Counted from the first letter of the stretch, positions 26,119 through 35,442 are shown. The stretch: DNA of 56,162 nt from an uncultured Verrucomicrobiota bacterium (GCA_902589825.1 CACIUL010000016.1:1-56162); one strand, 5' to 3'. Translations and numbers: made by a program. The notes: generated by a model from the sequence alone, not told the origin.

Positions 26119-28365
26119 CTACTTGCTGACCACCTCTATCGAGCTCCAGTAACCAAACTCATTTGCCCAGTTATTGGCCTTGTTCTCCAGGACAAGCGGA
26201 ATGGTCCTGCCGGCATACGCTGAAAGGTCGAGGTCAAACTCAAGCCACTGGTCCTTGACCTGGGAGTTGCCGACAATCTTGTCATAGATCACGTCCTTTC
26301 CTGCACGGACGCGCAATTGCCAGTCCCCATGGGCATGGTAACTCGCCCTGACCCTCAAAACAGTCTTCTTGCCGCTTGGCACCTTGAGGTCGCGGTAGAT
26401 CTCGCAGGGAACCCTCTTGTCCTTTGGATGTGTCTGCACGACAGGCTCATTACGGAAACTCTTGATCGGCCTCACGCCCCCCTCACCCACATTGCGGATA
26501 TTAAATCCCGGGGCAATGCTCTGGATGTGCTTCTGCCAGTTCGGGTCCGGCTTTCCCGCATTCCTGTTACCTCCCGCAGCCATTCGCCGCGGCACCAGTT
26601 CCTGCAGGAGAGAAATCTTCCCGGAAACGGCAAGTGCCAGCGCCTTTTCCGCATGGTCGGGCACCATGGGCTCCAGGGCATACCACAACATCCTGGGAAT
26701 ATTGTGGTCCTTGGCATCCTTTTCATGCTTGACCAATTCCTCAAGGACGGGCCAGCGGTGTTCAAAGGGCATGCGTCGCGCGGCAGCAGTCAGGTAAAGC
26801 CGTACCACTGCGGAAGGGTCGCTGGTTGCCAGCTTCACAAAGGCCTTCCTGGCCTCCCCGGAGGGAGCCTTCTCCTCACAGAGAAACTGGATCGTCCAGG
26901 CACGGACGTATTCGTCAGCATGCCCCAGTAACTTGAGCATTGAGGCCTCATCAAGCCCGCCGCTGACATGCAATGCCCACAGGGCCCGCAAGCGCTTGGC
27001 AGAAGTGGTCGCACTGCTGAACATTTTCTTAAGGCCGGCATGCACAGCCCCGCTGTCAAGCTTTCCGGCAGCGGCACGACTGTGGAGCAATACCCGGGCA
27101 TGGCGCACATACCAGTCATTGGCATGATCCTGCAACTTCACCAGTTCCATGTCGGAAAGGGCACCGAGATTGGGTCTCTTGATCTTCTTCGCCCCCTTGG
27201 GCATGACCCGGTATACCCGCCCGCTCTGCGGGAAGTTGATTGCATTGCCGCAGATGTCAGTATCATGCCAGTCCAGGATATATACTCCGCCATCAGGACC
27301 GATCTCCAGGCTGAATCCTACCCACGCAAGGTCGTTGATTGGAAGAAAATCATCCCCGTGCCTGCCCACATAACCGGATCCTTTGCGCTCCATGAAATCA
27401 ATCAGGACCTCGTGCTGGTGGATATTGCACATGAAAAGCTGGTCACGGTATGATGCCGGGAAGGTATCGGCGAGGTAGAAGCGCGCGCCGCCATGAGCCG
27501 ACAAATGGTGATGGTCACGAATGGTCTCAATCGGCTTATAGACATAGCGGTTCCTGTGTTGCTTGCTCTGCTTGGTGAAATACCCGCCCTGCACCACATG
27601 GAAAAGGTGGGGAATCACGCAGCAAGTGGCAAACGCCTGCCCAACATCATTGAAATCAAATCCCCACGGATTGGACAACCCGTGACCAAATACCTCAAAG
27701 GTTTTCTTTACCGGGTGAAAGCGCCAGATCCCGCCATCAATGAACTGCCTGTCATTCTTGGGCGCCCCGGGCTTTCCGACCCAGGACTGGGTAAAAACAC
27801 CCTGACAGCCGTAGAGCCAGCCATCCGGCCCCCAGATGAAGCTGTTGAGGGTCTCGTGCCTGTCCTGGATTCCCCACCCATCAAGCAGGACCTGTGGATC
27901 ACCATCCGGTTTATCATCCCCGTCAGCATCGGGAATGAAGACCAGGTTCGGAGGGGTACCGACATAAACCCCGCCAAAGCCAACCGCGATGCCCGAGGAA
28001 AAGGCCAACTTGTCGGTAAAGAGTTTCTTCTTGTCAAAGACACCGTCACTGTCCGTATCCTCAAGAATCTGGATACGGGTGCCAATGCCCTTCTTGTGGG
28101 AGCGCCGATTGACGTAATTGCCATTCTCAACAACCCAGAGCCGGCCCCGGGCATCAAAACAAAAGGCGATCGGCTCGGCAATGTCAGGCTCAGCGGCAAA
28201 AATGGAAACCTCAAACCCATCCGGGATGGACATCTTCGCGACCGCTTCCTTTGGCTTGAGGAATGGTGCATTACTGGTGCGATGCTGCCTCTTTTGCTGT
28301 GCCGACACCATGCCACCTAGCAGGACTAGTGAGAACAGGGTGATTTTGAGTTGATTAATCTTCAT
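26119..28365 (-). CDS. TIGR02604-type propeller/HEAT dehydrogenase-like protein, secreted
   Basis: The 748-residue exported protein has a signal peptide, then a propeller of the PVC membrane-bound dehydrogenase type: MSIPDGFEVSIFAAEPDI, CFDARGRLWVVENGNY, LNSFIWGPDGWLYGCQGVF, GLSNPWGFDFNDVGQ, VGFSLEIGPDGGVYILDWHD. A HEAT-repeat region follows (about 410-560), and a lectin-like domain closes it. Related proteins usually carry a C-terminal heme domain; here that domain is a separate upstream gene. The ATG overlaps the upstream stop by four bases (ATGA at 28362-28365), so the two proteins are made together. Confidence 0.88.
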   Translation of the reverse strand: MKINQLKITLFSLVLLGGMVSAQQKRQHRTSNAPFLKPKEAVAKMSIPDGFEVSIFAAEPDIAEPIAFCFDARGRLWVVENGNYVNRRSHKKGIGTRIQILEDTDSDGVFDKKKLFTDKLAFSSGIAVGFGGVYVGTPPNLVFIPDADGDDKPDGDPQVLLDGWGIQDRHETLNSFIWGPDGWLYGCQGVFTQSWVGKPGAPKNDRQFIDGGIWRFHPVKKTFEVFGHGLSNPWGFDFNDVGQAFATCCVIPHLFHVVQGGYFTKQSKQHRNRYVYKPIETIRDHHHLSAHGGARFYLADTFPASYRDQLFMCNIHQHEVLIDFMERKGSGYVGRHGDDFLPINDLAWVGFSLEIGPDGGVYILDWHDTDICGNAINFPQSGRVYRVMPKGAKKIKRPNLGALSDMELVKLQDHANDWYVRHARVLLHSRAAAGKLDSGAVHAGLKKMFSSATTSAKRLRALWALHVSGGLDEASMLKLLGHADEYVRAWTIQFLCEEKAPSGEARKAFVKLATSDPSAVVRLYLTAAARRMPFEHRWPVLEELVKHEKDAKDHNIPRMLWYALEPMVPDHAEKALALAVSGKISLLQELVPRRMAAGGNRNAGKPDPNWQKHIQSIAPGFNIRNVGEGGVRPIKSFRNEPVVQTHPKDKRVPCEIYRDLKVPSGKKTVLRVRASYHAHGDWQLRVRAGKDVIYDKIVGNSQVKDQWLEFDLDLSAYAGRTIPLVLENKANNWANEFGYWSSIEVVSK

Positions 28366-29546
28366 GGTTTTGGCTTTTCCGTTTGTTTTTCGGTTTGCAG
28401 GTATTTGATGAGGGAAAAGAAATCCTTCTTGCTGATGGTTTCAAGCATTCCTTCCGGCATCATTGAGATTGGTAGTGTTTGCCTTTCCTTGATACTGACT
28501 TTTGCCACCACCTCCCTTCCGGAGACCGTGTTCAGGACCACCTTCAATTCATCCTCCTCGCCGATGGTTCCTGCCAGCACCTGGTTTGTTTTTGTCTTTA
28601 ATACCACCATCTTGTAGCCATCGGGAACATCAAAATTCGGGTCAACGATATTTAACAGGATGTAGTCGCGGTTTGCCCGGTTGGAACCGGTCAGGTCAGG
28701 ACCAAGGATACCGCCTTCCCCATACATCCGGTGGCACACCCCACACAACCTGGCATAGACAGCCCTCCCGTAAACAGGATCAGCCTTGCCCGCCTCGGGA
28801 AGGTCCAGCATGGTCGAATACTTCGCGATCAACTCCGCCTTGTCGGCATTCTGTTCACGCAAGGCACCATAAACCCTGGTAAACCGCTCCCCCAGCATGC
28901 CGGTGAGCAAGCGGGCGGTATAGGCGGGAATATCCCCCGGGGAAATCACCTCCTTCTCAATGGCGGCAACAAGTTGCCCAGCCAGGTCCTTTCGGGTTGC
29001 CAGGGTTTCCACGACTGCTCGGCGTTCCGCAGTCGAAAAGCCCGGATAATGCTTCAGCAGTTGGTCAGCCCCCTGCCCGGGCAGCTTGCCGAATGCCCTG
29101 ATGGCATCAATGCGCAATTCAGGATGACCCAGCAGGTCCAGCAGTGCGCCCTTCACACCCGGGTTCTGTTGAGCCAGGAGTGACTTGAGAGCCGCCCTGC
29201 GATCATCCGGCTTTGCCTGTTTGTTGCCCAACAGGGCCAGGGCCTTGAGTGCTGCCTCTTCATCCCCGAAAATCTGGCCAAGTTCACGGGCCAGGGACTG
29301 GAGTTGAGCATTATCCCCGGCCATCAGTTCCGCAGAGAGTTCCGCCCATCCATCGGGAGCCGGCACCTTGCGCTGCCCTTCGAGTCCCTTGAGCATCCCC
29401 TTGAGCAGGGACACCCGCACTGCGGGATTCTCGGATTGCCTGGCGGTCTTGACCAGCAAGCCCATGGAATCATTGCCGGCCTGCACAGCACCCGCGACAA
29501 GGCTAAAGACCAAAATGATCAACCATCTTCCCGTGAAAAATCTCAT
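28362..29546 (-). CDS. HEAT-repeat cytochrome c-like protein, TIGR02603 type
   Basis: The 394-residue exported protein has a signal peptide, an all-helical HEAT-like region (about 40-240) and a C-terminal heme domain of the PVC TIGR02603 type. The heme motif is CGVCH (C268, C271, H272) followed by MYGEGGILGPDLTGSNRANR and NIVDPNFDVPDGYKMVVL. It precedes the propeller protein gene and overlaps it by ATGA. In many PVC genomes the propeller and this domain are one polypeptide, so a stable complex is likely. Electron transfer from the propeller protein is inferred. Confidence 0.88.
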   Translation of the reverse strand: MRFFTGRWLIILVFSLVAGAVQAGNDSMGLLVKTARQSENPAVRVSLLKGMLKGLEGQRKVPAPDGWAELSAELMAGDNAQLQSLARELGQIFGDEEAALKALALLGNKQAKPDDRRAALKSLLAQQNPGVKGALLDLLGHPELRIDAIRAFGKLPGQGADQLLKHYPGFSTAERRAVVETLATRKDLAGQLVAAIEKEVISPGDIPAYTARLLTGMLGERFTRVYGALREQNADKAELIAKYSTMLDLPEAGKADPVYGRAVYARLCGVCHRMYGEGGILGPDLTGSNRANRDYILLNIVDPNFDVPDGYKMVVLKTKTNQVLAGTIGEEDELKVVLNTVSGREVVAKVSIKERQTLPISMMPEGMLETISKKDFFSLIKYLQTEKQTEKPKP

Positions 29547-29631
29547 CTATTGCCGATCTTGCGTTGAAATCAGGGGAAGTGCAAGACTTGGAAGTGCCGG
29601 TATCGCCCATTTCCAACCTGATGAAACCCTC

Positions 29632-31407
29632 CTACTCATCAAGAGCAGGAGCGGAAGCTCCCTCAAGGACCCGGAAGTATTCTGATCCATCAAGAATGAA
29701 ATAACGGTGGTTGATGTTGCCGTTGCCCACAAGTCCTGTCTCAAGGTCCAACCAGTCATTCAAGTCACCTAGTTTCTGGATCGTGTAGGTCTTAAGCTTA
29801 CTGGTTGCAAAGGAAAACTCAAAGCGGCCATCCAGCGAAATGCCGGTCACCAATTCCAGCTCCGGATAACTCGTTTCGAGGAGAGGGTCGCTACCACGAT
29901 TTACCTCGGCACCATCATTATAGCTGTCATCATCCGAGTCGGCGACATTGTGCGCAGTGCCGGTGATGATGTGCTCCTGGTAATTGCTTAGCCCGTCATT
30001 ATCATCATCATTGAGATCCTCAATAAAATCCACATTAAGTATCTGGTCGGATTTTATTCGCAACAAGATGGAGCCATGATTGTCAGTTGCTCCTAAAGAC
30101 CAGCCCCCCAGAAGATACCCGGGATTGGCCACCGCCGTGAGTTGCGCCCATTGCCCAGGCTCATAGTCTTGAGCATCTGCAGAAACACTACCCATTGAAC
30201 TGGCAGGTGAAGACAGACTGAAGGATGGATCATTAAATAATTCCACCCTCTTAATGAGGGTATTGCTCCACTGGCCGGATCCGTCCTGCACACGCAGGTG
30301 AATCGAATGCGTTCCAGCACCAAGCGAGGACAGTGAAAGGGTCGCCTCATCCAGAAGGGAACTGATGGTGGACTCCGTCGTGGTCGCAAGGGAAATTCCA
30401 CTGCCCTCACCCGGGTCCGCCCCGATAAAATACTCTGCAGCTGCGATGGTCGTGACCGTCGAACCTCCGCCCTGAATATCCTGGGCAGCCGCAACGGCAC
30501 TTGCCGTATCGGCAGTAATCTGGGCATCAAGGAGCTTCACCCTCTTAATCAGGGTATTGCTCCACTGGCCGGATCCGTCCTTAACACGCAGGTGAATCGA
30601 ATGCGTGCCGGCACCATGCGATGATAACGAAAGAGACGCCTCATCCAGAAGCGAGCTGATCGTCGATTCCGTCGTGGTCGCAAGCGAAATCCCACTGCCC
30701 TCACCCGGGTCCGCCCCAATAAAATACTCTGCCGCTGCGATGGTCGTGACCGTCGAACCGCCGCCCTGAATATCCTGGGCAGCGGAAACGGCACTGGCGG
30801 TATCGGCAGCGATCTGGGCATCAAGGAGCTTGACCCGCTTAATCAGGGTATTGCTCCACTGGCCGGATCCGTCCTTAACCCGCAGGTGGATTGAATGCGT
30901 TCCGGCACCAAGTGATGCTAATGAAAGGGCCGCCTCAGCCAGAAGCGAGCTGATCGTCGATTCCGTCGTGGTCACCAGAGAGATCCCGCTGCCCTCACCA
31001 GGATCCGATCCAATAAAATACTCTGCGGCGGTAATCGTCGTCACCGTCGCTCCTCCTCCCTGAATATCCTGAGCAGCCGCAACGGCAGTGACCGTATCGG
31101 CAGTAATTTGAGAATCAAAGAGCTTCACTCGCTTAATCAGGGTATTACTCCACTGACCAGATCCGTCCTGCACACGCAAGTGAATGGAATGCGTTCCGGC
31201 ACCAAGCGATGACAGTGAAAGAGACGTCACATCCAGAAGCGAGCTGATCGTCGATTCCTCCGTGGTCGCAAGCGGAATCCCGCTGCCCTCACCAGGATCC
31301 GATCCAATAAAATACTCCGCAGCAACAATTTCCCCCTTGGTGTCGCCAACCGTTACAAATACGGCTGCCGAGGCGAGCAACACAAGGAATCTGGCGGCAA
31401 GAGACAC
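29632..31407 (-). CDS. secreted protein with four 98-residue tandem repeats
   Basis: The 591-residue protein has a signal peptide (1-25), then repeats at about 29-126, 127-224, 225-322 and a shorter fourth at 323-394. Each carries AAEYFIGxDPGEGSGI, GAGTHSIHLRVxDGSGQWSN and TLIKRVxL. Similar EYF..DPG and HxLxVRVxDxxGxWS modules occur in large surface proteins of Bacteroidota. After them come a calcium-type TSP3 stretch (NDDDNDGLSNYQEH, ADSDDDSYNDGAE) and a C-terminal domain typical of verrucomicrobial exported proteins (YTIQKLGDLNDWLDLETG). The gene follows the beta-helix gene by 36 bases. Adhesion or matrix function is a guess. Confidence 0.85.
   Translation of the reverse strand: MSLAARFLVLLASAAVFVTVGDTKGEIVAAEYFIGSDPGEGSGIPLATTEESTISSLLDVTSLSLSSLGAGTHSIHLRVQDGSGQWSNTLIKRVKLFDSQITADTVTAVAAAQDIQGGGATVTTITAAEYFIGSDPGEGSGISLVTTTESTISSLLAEAALSLASLGAGTHSIHLRVKDGSGQWSNTLIKRVKLLDAQIAADTASAVSAAQDIQGGGSTVTTIAAAEYFIGADPGEGSGISLATTTESTISSLLDEASLSLSSHGAGTHSIHLRVKDGSGQWSNTLIKRVKLLDAQITADTASAVAAAQDIQGGGSTVTTIAAAEYFIGADPGEGSGISLATTTESTISSLLDEATLSLSSLGAGTHSIHLRVQDGSGQWSNTLIKRVELFNDPSFSLSSPASSMGSVSADAQDYEPGQWAQLTAVANPGYLLGGWSLGATDNHGSILLRIKSDQILNVDFIEDLNDDDNDGLSNYQEHIITGTAHNVADSDDDSYNDGAEVNRGSDPLLETSYPELELVTGISLDGRFEFSFATSKLKTYTIQKLGDLNDWLDLETGLVGNGNINHRYFILDGSEYFRVLEGASAPALDE
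30232..31323 (-). repeat. four tandem 294-bp coding repeats
   Basis: The marker AAAATACTC recurs at 30427, 30721, 31015 and 31309, exactly 294 bases apart each time. The second to fourth units differ at only a few positions, and several 20-base blocks (for example around TGGCCGGATCCGTCC) are identical. Such near-identity points to recent duplication or gene conversion. Confidence 0.9.
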
Positions 31408-31443
31408 TCTTGAAATGAATTGGTTATAGAAAATGAGCTCGCC

Positions 31444-32895
31444 TTATGGCGCACTGATGGCAATGCCATTGCTCAGGATCACTTGCGCCCCCTGGCCGGT
31501 AACTTGGGATTCCGGATTGATATCAAAGGAAATCACCACCGGTTTGGTGGTTGTCCATGCCTCGGGATCAAAACAGGGACCTCCACTCGGCCCCACGTTA
31601 TTACGGCTTTCATCCCGGTCATTATAGAGCGCATCAGGAGAAGCCAGAGACTCGATATCACCGTCATCACCATCATAGGCCCACCAACCTGAATCCTTGA
31701 TGAAGGTATAACTGGCTTCACCCGCATTGTCTCTGCCTGTATTGGTGTTGACCAGATCCCCGTCGCCATTAGCCGCATAAGTGGGAACACATTCACCAAA
31801 AAGCGGGAATCCAACATTATTATTACCTCCAAAAAGATAATGGTTCTCATTGTCCGCATAGTTGTATTCCACCAGGGAGTTTGCAGGAGCATTGATAGCC
31901 CATACATTCCCTTTAATGATATTGTTGCGAACCGTAATCCTGCTTCCCGACAACTGGTAAGCTGCATACCCTCTTCCCAACGCGCTACTGTCGCGCAACC
32001 ATCGAGGATTATTTTCCACTTGCAGCCTGCTGTAATTATTCTGGATTGTTACCATATCAGCTGCAACACGGATGCTCTCATTCATTCCTGGAAACGGCTG
32101 TTGCCCCTGATTAGTTCTGGTTATGCTGCTGGTTAAATAATTATTGAAAATCTGCACCAACGCGTCTTCTCCACTGTGTTCCACACGCACTGGCGCATTC
32201 AACGAATTCGTCTGAATTTCATTTCCAACCAATACCGAGATCGGATCAGTAATGTCGTTAGTCGAAACCGTTACGGATTTAAAACCTGTCCCGCCGACCA
32301 CGCTATAACCCAGCCATCCCTGCCTAAGGGCATTCCAATCACAACCACCATTGACAGTAACCCTGAAACCCACACACCTCTCGCAAGGAATTATCAAGAA
32401 TCGATCAATATTCCTATTTACGGGATGATTCCATGGGAAATCCGGATTAAGCGCTGGATTGTCAATCGGGTAACCTCCAACCGACCATGTACCGTTAATG
32501 GTGGAGTCACTGACATACATACTTCCGCCAATTTGATTAAGATCATTCATCACCACACCCGAGATCGCCAGGCCCGTGGTATTCCTAACGGTCAGATTTG
32601 TCGTCCCAGCCCCTAGATTGAAGCCGCGAAAGGGAGGTGCATCAGCCACATCGGTAATGGTGACATTGCCACTGATGATGACATCCTCGCCGGTCGCCTC
32701 GGTAAGCTGGACCGCCTTGTCAATAGTGATCTCCTCGCCGTAGGAACCCCCAAAAATAACAATGAGATCTCCGGCGGCGGCATTATCGATGGCATCCTGG
32801 ATGGATTGCCCCGGGGTCACACTGAATGTCTCGCATGAGGCCCTGCCACAGGCCAGGGCAGAAGCTATTATTAGGAATACTGTCGTCTTATTCAT
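31444..32895 (-). CDS. secreted right-handed beta-helix protein
   Basis: The 483-residue protein has a signal peptide (1-21), then a parallel beta-helix: VTPGQSIQDAIDNAAAGDLI, LTVRNTTGLAISGVVM and RITVRNNIIKGNVWAINAPA are typical rungs of pectate-lyase-like folds. No catalytic residues of a named lyase family are obvious, so it could be a polysaccharide-binding or degrading protein. Its cysteines (CERC, GGCDWN) may form disulfides. The gene lies 46 bases beyond the tmRNA 3' end on the same strand, with no clear terminator between, and its product is likely co-expressed with the repeat protein. Confidence 0.82.
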   Translation of the reverse strand: MNKTTVFLIIASALACGRASCETFSVTPGQSIQDAIDNAAAGDLIVIFGGSYGEEITIDKAVQLTEATGEDVIISGNVTITDVADAPPFRGFNLGAGTTNLTVRNTTGLAISGVVMNDLNQIGGSMYVSDSTINGTWSVGGYPIDNPALNPDFPWNHPVNRNIDRFLIIPCERCVGFRVTVNGGCDWNALRQGWLGYSVVGGTGFKSVTVSTNDITDPISVLVGNEIQTNSLNAPVRVEHSGEDALVQIFNNYLTSSITRTNQGQQPFPGMNESIRVAADMVTIQNNYSRLQVENNPRWLRDSSALGRGYAAYQLSGSRITVRNNIIKGNVWAINAPANSLVEYNYADNENHYLFGGNNNVGFPLFGECVPTYAANGDGDLVNTNTGRDNAGEASYTFIKDSGWWAYDGDDGDIESLASPDALYNDRDESRNNVGPSGGPCFDPEAWTTTKPVVISFDINPESQVTGQGAQVILSNGIAISAP

Positions 32896-32941
32896 GGTGA
32901 TGGAGTGTGATTTATCTTGAAAAAATCAGGAATGAAAAACT

Positions 32942-33295
32942 TGGTGGAGGCGAGGGGAGTCGAACCCCTGTCCTGTTAACCTTCCGCCTAGGCGTCTACA
33001 TGCTTATTCGGTGCTCTTACTGGAGATGACGACCGCATCCGACAAGGTCGTTCATCCCCGGTTGCCCTGTTTGTTTTCGGCCTTCACCGCGGACACCCCG
33101 GCAAGGGACTAGCCTGTTGTCGTCGCCTCGTCCCCCTAACAGGCGTCAGGGGCGAGACGTCGCCTTAAGCGGCGAGAGCTAATTCGTTAGAATCGGCATT
33201 TATATGGTTTTTGATTCGCTTTTTTACGAGGCCAGCAAATCATCCTCGACATGCAACCCAGGTTTCACATTATCAGTCGAAACCAGAGCGCCCCC
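32942..33295 (-). ncRNA. ssrA: tmRNA (transfer-messenger RNA)
   Basis: The 354-nt RNA frees stalled ribosomes with SmpB and tags the nascent protein for proteolysis. The 5' GGGGGCG pairs with CGCCUCC just before the ACCA at the 3' end (one G-U), forming the acceptor stem. GGUUUCGACU near the 5' end and GGUUCGACUCC near the 3' end match the tRNA-like domain. The first pseudoknot is visible: CGAGG/CCUCG, and GAUUUGC pairing with GCGAAUC. The tag frame (33197-33165) reads ADSNELALAA then UAA, after UAAAU, the conserved region before the resume codon. The ends are set by the stem and CCA. Confidence 0.97.
33165..33197 (-). other. tmRNA proteolysis-tag reading frame
   Basis: Within ssrA the tag codons give ADSNELALAA followed by UAA. 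The LALAA end fits recognition by ClpXP-type proteases. The GCC resume codon is inferred from the UAAAU before it and the alanine preference; AAU one codon earlier is an alternative that would add N. Confidence 0.8.
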
Positions 33296-33397
33296 TTTTC
33301 AGGGTAAGGGCATTTTCAGCCCTTCCGCACGGATATTCAAGTCTACATATTCCTTGAACCTTAATTCCCTAGCGAATAAGTATAGTTTCAGAAGCGG

Positions 33398-33814
33398 ATG
33401 AAAATCTCCAAGAAGGCGCAATATGCCATGCGGGCCGTGCTTGCCATTGCAAGGCATCCCCGGACTAGCCCGGTACAGATCGGCGACCTGTCAAGACTGG
33501 AACAGATCCCGGTCAAGTTTCTCGAGCAGATTCTTCTCTCGCTGAAAAAAGGCGGCCTTTTGCGCAGCAAGCGTGGAGCTGGTGGAGGCTATTTCCTCGA
33601 TAAGGCAGCCGGCGATATTCCCCTGCTGGACATCCTTGACCTGATCGACGGTCCGTTTCAGCCCCTTGGCAACGAACCCCAGGGCCATCCTCCGGGCCTT
33701 GAGCAGTGCTTCGGGGATCTTCGTGACCTTGTAAACACCCACCTAGGCAACTTCTCCATCCAGGACCTCCTCGACCTGGAAAGATCCGATGACATCCTTG
33801 CCTTCGAGATCTAG
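33398..33814 (+). CDS. Rrf2 family transcriptional regulator
   Basis: The 138-residue protein has the Rrf2 winged helix: MKISKKAQYAMRAVLAIAR, QIGDLSRLEQIPVKFLEQIL and LLRSKRGAGGGYFLDKAAGDI. IscR/NsrR-type members hold an iron-sulfur cluster on three cysteines in the loop after residue 90; here only one cysteine (LEQCFGDL) is present, so this one probably does not bind a cluster. It is the first gene of a tight plus-strand run (15 bases to the next gene) and is divergent from ssrA. Its targets cannot be read from the sequence. Confidence 0.93.
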   Translation: MKISKKAQYAMRAVLAIARHPRTSPVQIGDLSRLEQIPVKFLEQILLSLKKGGLLRSKRGAGGGYFLDKAAGDIPLLDILDLIDGPFQPLGNEPQGHPPGLEQCFGDLRDLVNTHLGNFSIQDLLDLERSDDILAFEI

Positions 33815-33828
33815 CAACCATGGTATGA

Positions 33829-34473
33829 ATGGCGATGCCGGAAACACTTAAACAAGTCCTGCAGAAAGTCCGGCACTTCCCGTGCAAGTCACCGGTCTTC
33901 CTTCTCATTGTGTGTCTCTGCTATGAGGGAAAACTGCAGATGCTCACCAAGACAGATCCCCTGCCCTGGCACTACCTGGCACTGCTTGGCATTGCCGCTG
34001 CTTTGCTCTTCTTCGACCGAGGGATGACAATCAAGGCCTGCGTGTTCCTGCTCATTACCAACATGGCACTGCGCGACAACTACCCTTTTTCCCATTACCC
34101 GATGTATGCAACATTCTCAGACCACACCTATTATGTGTTTGTTGCCGGGAAAGACGACAAGCCACTGGCCCTGGAGGATGTGACCAACGGTATCCGCACC
34201 GGCAAGCTCAAGAAACCATACAACAGTGACCTGGAAAAAAAACGCAGGCAGCTCGGCAAACGGCGCACCCGTAACCTGACCGCTGAGGAACGCCGGGAAG
34301 CCGGAGAACAGGCACTGGCCCAGGTCTACCGCAACTGCAGCCCGAAAGCCAAGGAACGCCTTGAAAAGCTGGCACCGATCAAGCTCTACCATGTCGATAT
34401 CTACATGGTAGAGGGCAAGGTGGACGAAAGGCCACCGGAATTCATCGCCGAGATGGATCTTCCTCCACAGTGA
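33829..34473 (+). CDS. membrane protein of unknown function, HTTM-gene neighbour
   Basis: The 214-residue protein has two or three hydrophobic helices in its first 90 residues and then NYPFSHYPMYATFSDHTYYVF, a polar, highly charged middle and a C-terminal APIKLYHVDIYMVEG. I do not recognise the family by name. It overlaps the next gene by four bases (GTGA at 34470-34473). That gene is HTTM-like, and unnamed proteins with a FSHYPMY motif are common just before HTTM-like genes, so a joint function is likely. Confidence 0.8.
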   Translation: MAMPETLKQVLQKVRHFPCKSPVFLLIVCLCYEGKLQMLTKTDPLPWHYLALLGIAAALLFFDRGMTIKACVFLLITNMALRDNYPFSHYPMYATFSDHTYYVFVAGKDDKPLALEDVTNGIRTGKLKKPYNSDLEKKRRQLGKRRTRNLTAEERREAGEQALAQVYRNCSPKAKERLEKLAPIKLYHVDIYMVEGKVDERPPEFIAEMDLPPQ

Positions 34474-35438
34474 AAAAGAAAATCTCCAGGCTCACGGTAC
34501 TTTTCAAGCCGGCCGAGTTCTCGGCCTGCGAATTGCTGGTCATGCGAATACTCTTTGCCCTGGTGGTATGGAATGTCATACCTGAAAGGCTGAACCTGCA
34601 TGAGCAGGCGGCGCCGGTCGGCATGGCCAAGTGGCTTGGCATGAATTTCACCTTCCTTTCAGACCCGGAGATGTTGAGCACCCTGCGCTGGGTGCTTGCT
34701 GCCGCCCTTGTCGTATACTGCAGCGGACGCCTGCTCTTTGCGGCATTGCCCTACATGCTCTTCATGACAGTGAGTTGCGGCACCCTCATCAACTCACAAA
34801 AGGCGGCGACCCACGGCACACAGATTATTGCCCTGTGCGTGCTGGCCCAATGCGCATGGCACCTGTATGCAGCCTTCACGCGCCGGCATTCGCAACTGCC
34901 ATCCTCATCAAGGCGACTCATGGAGGGACGCATGGCCGTATGGTATACCCAGCAAATGATCGCCGCCGCCTACATTGTGACGGCCATGACCAAGTGGCTG
35001 GCCAAGGGTAGCTGGATTGCTGATTCCCGGTTCTTTCCGCTGCAGGTCATCAAGTCCCAGAAGATGGATTATTACAACAGCCTGCAGCCCCCCGAACAGG
35101 CCACCGGAAGTTATGGCATCATCAGCGAGAGTCTCGCCCCCTTTGCCCTCTGGATGGAAAAAACCATGATGAGCCACCCTGGATGGGCACCTGTTTTCCT
35201 CGCTCCCGGATTCCTGCTTGAATTGCTCGCTGTTTTCCTGCTAGCCGGACGGAAAATTGGCGGCGCATACGCACTCATCCTCATCCTTTTCCACCTGACC
35301 ATCGCGGAAATGATGAACCTCAAATTCGTATACCATATTTTCGTCCTTGGAATCTACTTCACAGGTATTGCATTCTGGACAGCCCGCGGCATCGAAGCCA
35401 TCAAGGTGGCGCCAAGGCGCAACCAGACCACACAATAG
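34470..35438 (+). CDS. HTTM-like (vitamin K carboxylase-like) membrane protein
   Basis: The 322-residue protein has about seven hydrophobic helices. The N-terminus SACELLVMRILFALVVWNVI, the INSQKAATHGTQIIALCVLA block and YIVTAMTKWLAKGSWIADS match the general pattern of the HTTM domain, which includes gamma-glutamyl carboxylases. I see no clear active-site lysine or histidine pair, so enzymatic activity is open. The start is a GTG inside GTGA that overlaps the upstream stop. rarA begins five bases after its stop, so four genes from the regulator to rarA may form one transcript. Confidence 0.78.
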   Translation: MKKKISRLTVLFKPAEFSACELLVMRILFALVVWNVIPERLNLHEQAAPVGMAKWLGMNFTFLSDPEMLSTLRWVLAAALVVYCSGRLLFAALPYMLFMTVSCGTLINSQKAATHGTQIIALCVLAQCAWHLYAAFTRRHSQLPSSSRRLMEGRMAVWYTQQMIAAAYIVTAMTKWLAKGSWIADSRFFPLQVIKSQKMDYYNSLQPPEQATGSYGIISESLAPFALWMEKTMMSHPGWAPVFLAPGFLLELLAVFLLAGRKIGGAYALILILFHLTIAEMMNLKFVYHIFVLGIYFTGIAFWTARGIEAIKVAPRRNQTTQ

Positions 35439-35442
35439 ATCC

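Noticed and set aside
32896..32941. Integrase or att-type duplicate near ssrA
   Set aside because: No recombinase gene and no second copy of the ssrA 3' end is visible in the window.
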